Source of the DNA: Thereva unica
Taxonomy: Eukaryota; Arthropoda; Insecta; Diptera; Therevidae
DNA: 64,000 nucleotides
NCBI GenBank assembly: GCA_949987705.1
Contig: OX465281.1
Span: 202,169,112 to 202,233,111, forward strand
Direction of reading: 5' to 3'
This document shows positions 33,740 through 43,549 of the stretch, one piece after another (within the stretch, counting starts at the first letter, position 1; each line of letters begins with the position of its first letter). Made by a program: the position numbers and the translations under genes. Under the pieces are notes generated by a model. It saw only the letters and a program-made list of their open reading frames with translations, was not told the DNA's origin and did no database searches.

Positions 33740-35946
33740 TTAGTATGTAAAATTAAAAATTGGTGCATTATATTTAATAAAAAGTAATATCGCCGCCTTC
33801 TCAGGCTCAAGTCTGTTTCGCAGAGATTCATAAATTAAGCCCGCGCTACTGAACAACTGTTCACTAGGAACACTAGCCGGTGGTGGCGATAAAAACCTGC
33901 GTGCTATTGTTGATAGTGTTTTTAATTCTTCTCGATGAACGCTCCACCATTTATGTGGATTTTAATTTATATTGGCCCTCTTTTTATTGCGGTAAGATAG
34001 CAATTCCTTCTTGAGTGCAGAGGCGTTTCTTCACTCTCATCTTCGCTTGACGAATCCAGCATCATAGCAACATAATTTTTTATGCATAGCTTTCTAACCG
34101 TACCGGACGTCCCTGGTTGTTTCATATCTACTTCCGAGGAATCTCTCATTCTCATTCGTTTAGCCTCTTCGAAATTAAGAGAACGTGAAAAGTTAACCTC
34201 AGTGTTTTTTATCTTCAAAATATCTTCTTTAATCTTCTCCTCGGTCACTGGGGTGAAAAACTTGTGCTTATAGCGAGGGTCTAAGTAGGTGGCGATGATA
34301 TGCAATTTGTTCTCTTCCAACAAATTAGAAAACTTTGCTGAGAGTTCAGTCTTCAGACTTGTGATGGCCAGTCGAATTGTATCAAAATCGTGTTATCTTG
34401 TTAAAAAATCATCAAGCTTTTTTCCAAGCATTTGAATTATTGGAATTACAGATGAAATAAGGACATGAGAGTTACTTAGTTCCCGCGTGGCTTCCTCGAA
34501 AGGTTTTAATAGCTCAACGCAACTTTCAATGATTTTCTACTCTTCTGGCAAAATAGGCTCAATCTCACTGTCATTGATATATAGACTTAAGTCATCCTTT
34601 ACCTTTAAAAAACGCTCAAACATATAAAATGTGCTGTTCCATCGCGTTATACAATCCTTGAACACTTTGAGATGTGGTAGATTCAGTCTGCCCTGAATTT
34701 TCTGCAGTTGTTTCTGAGCGATAGTGGAATGGTTAAAATGAGTCGAAATTTTCTTACATTTTTGTTTGACTATTTTTATGTTCTCCTGCGAATGTAAACA
34801 ACTGCGAATAGCAAGTTGCATCTTGTGGACTGTACAATCCATGTCATTCAATGTTGCTAATCGCGTAGCTCTTTTCATATTGGAACCTTCGTCTCGAGTT
34901 AGGCAATGCACTTGTTCTTTTTTAATATTCCATTCAGAAAGCATCGTGATAAATTTTTCAGCAATTATGTCCCCAGTGTAACGGTCGTTGAATGTCTCGC
35001 ATTTAAATACAATTGATGATCTATCAAAGTTTTCTGCTATTCCATGACAAGTCAGGCTAAGCAAAGAGGCATTTGAGCTTGGATCCGTCCAAATGTCAGA
35101 AGTAAACGACATGTAGTCAAATTTTTCAATCAATTCTTTAACTTTTCCAGCCACTTTGCCATATAGTGCAAACAAAATCAGTGAAAAAACTGCGCCCTCT
35201 AAGAATATATCTTGGTGCTAATTCTTGCATCAGCCTACGAAAACCAAGCCCCTCCACAAAGTTAAAAGGTAAATTTTGAAGTGCGATCATTTCTCCAATG
35301 AGTTTGTCAACTTTTTTCGAATTCAAATTATTATTGTTCCACTTCTTTTCCTTTAGTACTATTTCTTCCAACGAGAGCTGTTTCTTTGCCTCTTGTAGAG
35401 GAGTGACGATTTTATCTAAAAAAAATACACCCAAAAATTATAATTAAAGCTTACAAAAACAAAGTGAAGAAAAATAAGTCATAGCATTAGTAATTGCTAA
35501 AATAGGCAGCTGTGGCAGACAGACGGACGAAATCGCACCATTAAGGTTCCTTTTCACCATTTTAGTACGGAACCCTAAAAAATTATCAAAATCGATTTAG
35601 AATGAGGGGAGACATTGCCCAAACAAGAAGGTTCCACATTTAAGATTAATTAACATTTTCTATGATGAAACTTACCAGCGTCAGATTTTATTTTCTGCAA
35701 TTGTTTTTTTTTATTCGAGCTCTCAAACAAACTAAACTCTTCTGGGTGCATCGATTTTAGATGATTTTTCAAAGACGAGATGGTACGGCCCTTGCGAGAA
35801 TAAGGTTTACTGCATATTTTACAATGAGCCTTATCCTGGTCATGTTCATCTGGTTTAAAATAAGTCCAAATCTCACTTTGTGTCGGTGGTGACATTGTAA
35901 ATTCACTTGTCCACACACAACTTGTTAATACACAATAATCAGTCAC
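33740..35946 (-). pseudogene. hAT transposase (ZBED-like), broken
   Basis: Exon 1 (35676-35946) encodes a BED finger: SEIWTYFKP, CKICSKPYS, then LKNHLKSMHPEEF (C-x2-C...H-x4-H). The better start may be the second Met at 35895. Donor GTAAG at 35675 and acceptor at 35416 bound a 260-bp phase-1 intron. The catalytic part follows: SFTSDIWTDPSSNASLLSLT, LTRDEGSNMKRA, CTVHKMQLAIRSC and CITRWNSTFYM. The C-terminal dimerisation block is at about 33740-33960: LSTIARRFLSPPPASVPSEQ then LFSSAG and NRLEPEKA. Lesions are a frameshift near 35180, stops at 34537 and near 34395, and another shift near 33967. The intact family cuts and pastes the element; this copy cannot. Confidence 0.85.
35505..35585. repeat. 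SINE-tail-like segment in the hAT intron
   Basis: GACAGACGGACGAAATCGC, then TTAAGGTTCC and TTTAGTACGGAACCCTAAAA resemble a 3' segment shared by insect SINEs and related retroelements (GACAGACGGACAG...GGGTACGGAACCCTA). It lies wholly within the transposase intron. Identification is by pattern memory. Confidence 0.4.
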
Positions 35947-36259
35947 TCACTCCCAACAACATTCAAAAACTGAAAAGTTCAAACGAAACAGGTTATGATT
36001 GATTTCCGGAAAACAAATGATAAAAAAAGTAACAAACGCGTCGAATCTTGTCGCTGAAATCTTCGCTCCTATTGGTCAATCAACATGTGCCCATGGCACG
36101 AGCCACCAATTTCTTTCTTGCCGCGACCTGACCTACATTTGCATCCGCATGAACATCCGCATTGATCCTTGCGGATGCGGATGCAGATGTCGGAATCGAT
36201 GCGGAAGCTCCGCAGTTGCGGATGCGGATACGAATATCCGCAACATCCCTGCCACCTTC

Positions 36260-36640
36260 CGATGAACGAAAATAAAAATAATCCAATACATTATTTATTA
36301 TTTATTATGCAAATTAAAAATCAGTCTTAAAATCATGCCAAAGAAGTATAACTTCTAATGCGCGTACATAAGTACACACACCCACTGTTTTTTCTTAGAA
36401 TGAATACTTTCATTATCATTAATTTTGTTTTTATAAAAACAAAACCTAAAAATAAATAAAAAATCCTGTGCGTAGGACCACACGTTGGAAGTAAAAACTT
36501 TTGTGGTCAGTCTATATTTCCAAATCAATCTTAATACTGAAGGGGAATAAGGGCTAATAAATTTTGTTTATAAATACCATTTAAGTTTATTTTATTGTTA
36601 CTCACTGTTGCAAAATAAGATAAAGAACAACGTAATAATA
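36260..36640. other. AT-rich spacer
   Basis: No gene or paired repeat recognised. Confidence 0.45.
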
Positions 36641-37460
36641 TATAATTCATAATACAACATAGCATAGCATAGCACTTAGTACAAAATACATAATACTATT
36701 ACATAGCTCTTAGTATAACAGAGTACATAATACATAGTACATAGCACATAGTACATAGTACATAACACATAGTTCAAAATACATGTTGGCACGACAAACA
36801 AAATTATAAGTATGCCACACGCGTCCAAGTCATTCATATTATGATTGCTGACTAAATAATAAAATATAATTACGGGTTACCGCAATAACGCAACAAGTCA
36901 ATAACTTATTGATTAATGTTGTACTGAGGTGATTTAATAATTAAAAATGATTATGTAGCTTAAATTGTAATATATAAAGTAAGCTTATAAAAATTAAAAG
37001 CTAGTTAACAACAGTAACTCGAAGTTTTAATTACAATCACCAAAACTGCTACTAAATTGATTAGGTTGTGCAGTCCTAATCACACATACAACAGTCCTGC
37101 TCATACCGCTGACCTATACATACATAATACATGGTATATAGTTCTAGTACATAATACATAATACCTAGTACATAATAAATAGAACATGGGATATAATGCA
37201 TAATACATAGTACATAGTAATCAATACATAGTTCATGGTGCATTGCACATTATGCATAGTATATAGTACAAAACACATAATGCATAGTACATAGTTAATT
37301 CTACATAATTATAGTACATAGTGCATACCTAGTTACTTAATACATAGTTCATAATATATAGTACATAATACATAATATATGGTAGATAGTACATAATACA
37401 TAGTGCATAGCACATAATATATAATACAAAGTACATACTACATATTGCATAGTATATACT
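36641..37460. repeat. TACATA/ACATAGT simple-repeat region
   Basis: Irregular tandem ACATAATACATAGT-type words at 36650-36785 and 37110-37455. The units vary, so this is a cryptic repeat rather than a pure microsatellite. A less repetitive segment lies between 36790 and 37110. A third block follows at 38020-38160. Confidence 0.75.
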
Positions 37461-37815
37461 ACAGTGGCTGCAGCAAAAGAAGCCTGCGTAGCTTTAGAAA
37501 AAGCAGCATAAAAATCTGGATTTACTATCAATGAAAATAAAACGAAACATATGCTTTGTACAAATATTCAAAGTGCCTGACCAAAAGCATCCAGATCTCA
37601 CGCTAACGCTGGATAGGACATGTAATGAGAAAGTCTGAAGAAGCGCCCCAAAAATCCTGTTCCTCCAAAAACCAGAGGGAAGAACGTCATAAGGAAGAAA
37701 ACAAAGATGACATAGAAATGGACTTACGCACAATTGATAGCACGTTGGAAGACAATTTTTGAGGAAACCAAGGAAGCTGTAGGGCCAATGATGCTGATGA
37801 TTATCATTCTTACAA
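37460..37815 (+). pseudogene. RTE-like retrotransposon C-terminal remnant
   Basis: Fragments in changing frames: AAKEACVALEKAA and SGFTINENKTKHM, corresponding to the RT thumb, then RWIGHVMRKSEEAPQK-like sequence and RWKTIFEETKEAVGP near the end. The final GATGCTGATGATTAT resembles the GAT-repeat tail of RTE-type elements. Several stops and shifts. It separates two blocks of TACATA repeats. Confidence 0.55.
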
Positions 37816-37964
37816 CCAAATATTGTCAAAAATCATCAAGCTCAAATTTCGCATTCAATGAACATACTGTTTCTGTCTTAGTAGTCATGTTATTTTATTT
37901 ATTTTACATAGCGTATTATAGCTAAGTAAAATGCTTTTAAACTTATTTTATTGTTAGTGTGCCG

Positions 37965-38018
37965 CCAAATTTTGAAATTTTTAAAAGTGTGCCGCTACAG
38001 AAAAAAGGTTGAGAATCA
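37965..38018. repeat. Single hAT-type terminus
   Basis: The reverse complement begins CATTGATTCTCAACC and continues TTTTTTCTGTAGCGGCACAC, the same kind of tip as the element at 28124-28567. No partner end was located, so only a terminus is claimed. Confidence 0.4.
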
Positions 38019-38160
38019 ATGTCATAGTGCTTAGTACAGAATATATAGTATATACTAGATAATACATTATATGTACATAGTACATAATTCATAATACATA
38101 ATATACAATATAATATAATTAATATAACATAATTAATATAATATAATATTATTTATTATA
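38019..38160. repeat. ATACATA/TATAAT simple repeat
   Basis: Continuation of the TACATA-type cryptic repeat, passing into TATAATATAAT words. Confidence 0.65.
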
Positions 38161-38671
38161 CTGCCCTATCGGGAGCTCTGCATGGAATCGAATTTCAACG
38201 GAGGCAAAACTCCATCCGAATTAGTACCATCACGGGAATTCTGCTGGACTGACAAATATGTTTTCTCATGTGTTACCCGCTTTCGGTTTTCGAAATTAGC
38301 TATTGCATATCAAAATGATATTTTGTATACTTCAGAAAGAATACAATTTTTAATTTTTAAGAAGCAGATGCCGATGCGAAAAGGATGGAATGGAAACAGA
38401 ATCGAGTTAAAGCGGAGTTCCATAGGGCGGATAATATTACATACTACATAATACAAACTAAAACTCCAAAAAGGAAATTGCTCCCACAAAATCGCGTATA
38501 AAAAGTGGCATAACATACTTCCAAAGAAAAATAAAATACAGATGCCCAGTCGAATAGGCGAAACATGTTCTATATTGCCGAAAGCGATTAAACCAAGCAA
38601 ACTATTCAAATGTTGCAGCCATACATATAACTGGCTAGAGCATGGTAACTTTTGGTCGAGCTCCAGCAACA

Positions 38672-39131
38672 GAGCCTCGGTAGTCTAGGGGTAAGGCGCC
38701 TGACTGCTATCCAAGAGGTCCCGGGTTCGAATCCCGGCCAGCCCACGGTCCTTCGCCTTTTCCACTTTCCCACCTACATAACTTTCCTTCTTTCTTCTTC
38801 CCTCTTTACATTCCTAATTCCTCGTGTCATAGCCTTCCTTAGCCCTTCCCCGCTCCACCAAAGCGCATGTCATCGGTTGGTTGATGAGACTCAACTCGTT
38901 TCAGGAGGCATAACACTCCAGCGAGTTGTTTCTCGATGCCCCGATGTCAGAGTCGCGATAGTAATGGTTGGGAGTTGGTGGACTGAAAATATCGCGGAAA
39001 GGTTGTGGCGGTTCCTTCCTCCCCGACTAGAGCTGCTGTTCGACATTGCACTCTATACGAAGAAAATAGATTGCCAACAGTATAAAGGGCCTTTCCTGTG
39101 ACTCTAGTCTTTCACATAAAAAAAAAAAAAA
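38672..39131 (+). mobile_element. tRNA-derived SINE, about 460 bp
   Basis: The head (38674-38745) is tRNA-like. An A box lies in TAGTCTAGGGGTAAGG, the anticodon arm is weakly paired with loop CTGCTAT, and a perfect T arm CCGGG-TTCGAAT-CCCGG holds the B box GGTTCGAATCC (38724-38734). The acceptor stem does not pair and there is no long variable arm, so this is not a functional tRNA. A body of about 370 bp without coding capacity follows, ending in a poly(A) run at 39118-39131. This is the RNA polymerase III SINE layout. Target duplications were not recognised. Confidence 0.8.
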
Positions 39132-39134
39132 GAT

Positions 39135-42044
39135 AGTAAATCTACGGTGCGCGTGAATACGAAATGAATGTTGCAACGTTGAAACGCAATCCCTCACACC
39201 CCTCGTGGCTATTTTGCTTCGCACACCGTAGAATTATACGCTGCTGCCTGTTTCTGGAGCTTGACCAAATGCCCAAAAAAGGGTGCGCAACAAACGTGTG
39301 CGTGACGCGAGTTTTTTGTTTATACCCCAGGCCAAAAAGTGCCAGTCGTGCCTAAAGAAGTATTCACTTCAATCTATTTTAGCCGAAAGCCATAAGTTAA
39401 TTTAAGACATACATAGATTATTGCCTAAATTGTCTGTCTTTCCAAAACCTCTGTGGTTGAATTTTAGGGCGCCTGACTTGTTTAATACGGACGACGAGAA
39501 AGTACTTCGTAGAGATAAATATAATCTCTTAGTTGGCGCACCTTACTGGCGAATATGAGTCTCTTAATTACAAAATCCAATGAAGCAAATTTTATGAAAC
39601 TCATATAGAGATCAGCTCGATATAATATTTCAAAAGTCTGGGTTTTGTTGTTTTTCCCAATGTCATACGGTATCGCCGATTTCGAAATGGTTGTTTTGGA
39701 TTTCTGATATTTGCTGATTTCGAAAACATATGGTTCCATCAAGACAGTGACTTGATACGCAGCCCATGAAATTATGACTTTATTGCGGGAACCGTTTGTA
39801 CAATATTAAAGCTCGAGAATTTTTCCTGTGGGGCTCGCAAAGTTCTAAGTCTATACGAAAAAGCCTGCTACTGTTGAAGATTTTCAAGCTGACATTACAG
39901 GCGTCATACACAATAGGCCTAATTTGACGGCGGCGTTCATCGTATATGTTTCCGTCTACTTACTTACTCGTGTTATTAACCAAACACTATTCCAAATGCT
40001 CGAACAAGTCATTGAAAACTAGAGTTTCAGCATGGACCGCCATTTCAAAAAAAAAAAAAAAAGAGTTCTTTTGTATGATGTATTTTAGATTTTTATCTTA
40101 TATTTTCTTTTTTTCTAAAGTACCTCTAAATGAATTACCCAACACATACTTTTCAATTAATTTAATTTTTATTGATCAAAGTTAACCCCAACTACTCAAC
40201 AATTTCCTTAATTTATTTAGCATTGCCTACAAGTACACCCTAAAAACGAGAGTACTCATCAAATTGAGATTCTACGGTAAACCCCACAGAAATGATTACA
40301 TTTATAAAATGTAATGAAATCCGAGAAACATCAATCAAACACAAGTTTGCACGTGGGCATCATCACGGTCATGTACATCAATTCTTAATAGCGTGAATGT
40401 GCGACAGTATCATTCGTTTTAAATTTTTAATGTACCATCTGAACGACGTTACATATCCAAACTGTCACTATGCTAGAAGATTGATTACAAATTCCAATAT
40501 CCTGACCCGTATAGCATAACACAGCAGCATAATACAACGATCGAGAATCCAGCTTGTAAGAGAGATAGATACCTAGATGGAATAAGAAATGAATTCCCAT
40601 CGCATCACGTCCTAAAGTGAAAGTTCATCAAGCAAAGAACTAGGAGTAGAGTATGGATACCTGGTTTTTCTGTCCCTTCACCTGCAGTTATCAGAGAAAC
40701 TCGAAACCTGATGCTAAAATAACACGGAAATAGAACAAGATTGCAGGAGCACTACTCGTTTATTATTTCTTTTTTTTTCGTTCCTTTTGCTTTTCTAGTT
40801 TAGCTGCTTTGGTTAACGCCATAGAAGCCTTGTTTCCATTGTAAAATAACAAGCAATAACATGATACGGGAGAAGCAGCTAGAAGGGATTCATGAGAAGC
40901 ACTTGACCTAGAAGTGAATATGGAAAACGTTATGTCAACACAATATCTCGTTAGATAGAAAATCATATTCCCCGGCAAAGATACATAGATCCAGTGAAGC
41001 TGCTAGACGTAGGCTGCGCCCGATAGAGGATAGCTTTGGCGACAACAGAGGCGGCAAATGTGAACCCGTATCCATAAAATGGAAATATATGACTCTGGGT
41101 ATATTGCATAAACATTTCTGCCAAGAATGCGAACAAGAAAAAAGGAATGGAAGCCAGGACATGCTGCCTCCACCCAAAAGCTGCCTCCGTATTGGAAGAT
41201 GGCACATACGGAGGGTGATATGTGCCCTCATGCATGAACATCTTTCTGCTTCTAGAGAGAAAATGAACATTTGCAAGGCATGTGGTAATGCAATTGATTC
41301 CTATGTTAGGCAGGACAGTGTCCTTCAGACGAACATTATCTTTAAAATATGGAAATTTCTTCCCATTCACCCTTTCGGAAACTCTATGATATAGTACTGC
41401 TGCACGAGCATATTACATAGTTACCACTATATGCGGCATGGAAGACGCGTCCAAATTGCAAGCATTCCCCCTCCCCCTCCAGGGAGACTGCGAAGTGCGC
41501 CGAAAATCGGATGCCTTTGCCAAGGATGTATCTAGGATTTCTGGTGATTTTAGAGCTTATAAATAGGTCCTTTTGCTCCTTCCTTTTACGAGACTATTTG
41601 CAAAGGCAAGAAACATGTCTACAACTGAGGAGATACACGGCCGCTGTTTTATGCTCGAAAATAGGAATTTTATGCTAGAAATGGAAAAATAATTGTATGC
41701 AAACAGTCGTCGTGGGGGAAAAAAGACATGATGGAGGCGTTGATTTACAGTTACTACAGAAAATCATTATATTGCTGAAAATATCCTGCGTGTGACAATT
41801 TGAGTGGTTCTTTAGCAGTAGCGTGGGCTTGTTGGGGGGCTCATGGGCTTTTCCGAAGCCAAAAGTTCTTGTGGCTTATTCGGGATATTGAAGTTTTTTA
41901 TTACGGTTTGCTCATGCTTTAATCCACAATCTATATTATATCGCACGGGCACTATTACGTGCGGTTGTTGAGTGCCGTCTTCTGAAAAAACTTTTTCTAT
42001 GTTTTTTTCGATGTTTTTAGTTCAAGATTTTTACGAACAATAAT
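39135..42044. other. Spacer with one orphan reading frame
   Basis: Mostly featureless. The longest open stretch is on the reverse strand at 40963-41370 (135 codons) and includes hydrophobic segments (LASIPFFLFAFLAEMF and FTFAASVVAKAIL). I do not recognise it. A lysine-rich frame follows downstream at 40763-40978, in another frame. No splice pattern, tail or repeat boundary supports a gene. Confidence 0.35.
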
Positions 42045-42965
42045 ATTATTTATGCCACACAGACCACTCCTGGCATTGCTCTGTGGTATGAAGACCGACC
42101 TCTTTCAAATTACCTTAAATGGGACCCCTGTCGCCTGCGTCAACCGGGTCAAAAATCTTGGTATTGCCTTGAACAGAAATATGACGTGTTGTGACCACAT
42201 TAGCAATATTTTGGGCAAAGTATATTTTACTTTAAGGCGACTTCGTATAGTATAGTAGTCTCCTGTCACAAGATGTTCGCATGAAGCTGGTTAAAACCAT
42301 ACTCTTGCCGCACATAAATGCATGGCCTCAGTGTCTTCCCTTCGTTAGATTCATCCTGTAACCGTAAGTTAGAAGTAGCCTTTAACGACTGCATACGTTT
42401 CATTCATAGCCTTCGCAGGTTTGACCACATTTCGCCTTACCAGCACTCAATTTCTTGGATGTTCCTTAGGTGACTACCGAGATTTTAGGGTTTTGTGCTA
42501 CTACCACAACATCATCAATACCCGAAAACCCTCTTATCTAAACGAGTTTATCCAGCTCTCACAATCGCGAAGGAATAATAATGTGATCATCCCCCGTTTT
42601 CGGCATCTATCAGGACAACGCTCTTTCTTTGTTCACGCAGCTCAATTGTGGAACTCTATTCCTGTCGAGATACAACGAATCGAATCAGTGGGCATTTTCA
42701 AAAGGCGTCTTTTTGAATTCATTTCTGGCAGAACAAACTGAAGCACGTGTATCACTTATTCTTGTTCTTTTTTCTTTCTATTGCTACATTATTTTAATTC
42801 CTTTACATACTTGTTTTTATTTTTTTTATTTTTATTTTTCTATTTTTTAAGTTACAGATCTACTTTGATTGTAAAGTTCAATATTTAGTTTTCCACTTTT
42901 TCTATGTACAAATTTAAGATTTTAATCTTGTGTACTTATGTTTTGGAAATAAATGTAAATGTAAA
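42045..42965 (+). mobile_element. CR1-like retrotransposon 3' end, 5'-truncated
   Basis: Encodes the end of ORF2: VNRVKNLGIALNRNMTCCDH, then after shifts FIQLSQSRRNNNVIIPRFRH, QRSFFVHAAQLWNSIPVEIQ and GIFKRRLFEF. These match the C-terminus of element B (57583-57900, reverse strand) closely. The 3' UTR contains AAGATTTTAATCTTGTGTAC and ends in AAATGT repeats (about 42948-42968) rather than poly(A). Confidence 0.8.
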
Positions 42966-43260
42966 TGTAAGACCGGGCGATGTTGTTAACACTGAGTTCA
43001 GTAAAGCCTTAATAGAATAATATTGACAATATTTAAATTGCAAAGTGTACAAATTTTTAATATCAGGTCCTTTCCTAGATTGGGTAACGGACGTCAACGG
43101 AAGAATACAAGTAATCAGATTGCAAGCATCTTGAAATCAAACTAACTTCCGGTATTCCTCGTCGTCTAAGCCCTCTTCCATTTAAAATTTTCATTGCCCA
43201 CTTGCCAGAAAGATTACAAAATATCTCATATATCTTTCGCAGGACAACTGAAAACAAAGG
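42966..43260 (+). pseudogene. Jockey-type RT remnant, heavily decayed
   Basis: Readable scraps in order: DVVNTEFSKAL (motif A, usually VYTDFSKAFD), FLDWVTDVNGRIQVIRLQAS, then GIPRRLSPLPFKIFIAHLPE (motif B, usually GIPQGSxLGPLLF). Stops and deletions separate them. It differs from the opposing-strand RT downstream. Confidence 0.5.
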
Positions 43261-43549
43261 TCAATCAACTTTTTCATGTGCGTGTTATTTCGACAGTTGG
43301 CAACACGGACGCGCTTGACATTGAAAGGGCAAAGTAATGTCAAACCTCTGCTGTAAGAAATTCAAAGTTTTATGCTTGAACAATGTTGGGAAATTTGAAA
43401 ACTCTTTCTAAGGTGAGTGTTGGGTTGTGCAATTTGTGCGAAAAAACAGCCGATGAACAAATATAACGTCAGCGACCTCGCGAAGCTAATGGAGAGAGCT
43501 TAAGTTAAGCAATTTAAGTCTGCTCTCATAAGGCGGAAGAGTTAATGGG
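43261..43549. other. Short spacer
   Basis: Between two opposing RT remnants; nothing recognised. Confidence 0.4.

Larger units (their letters stand above)
33559..36251 (-). mobile_element. Full-length decayed hAT transposon
   Basis: 2,693 bp, with ends CTGGGATGTTGCGGAT and, at the right, CAGGGATGTTGCGGAT, flanked by a perfect 8-bp duplication CCACCTTC (33551-33558 and 36252-36259). Both subterminal regions carry many GCGGATGCGGAT repeats (33570-33660 and 36125-36240), likely transposase-binding sites. It contains a broken hAT transposase on the reverse strand with one intron. All landmarks of an originally autonomous copy are present. Confidence 0.9.

Noticed and set aside
36641..38160. CRISPR-like array in the TACATA region
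   Set aside because: Units are short, variable and without spacers; this is simple sequence in a eukaryotic genome.
38674..38745. Functional tRNA-Ser(GCT)
   Set aside because: The acceptor stem does not pair, the anticodon stem has mismatches, there is no long variable arm, and a SINE body with poly(A) follows.
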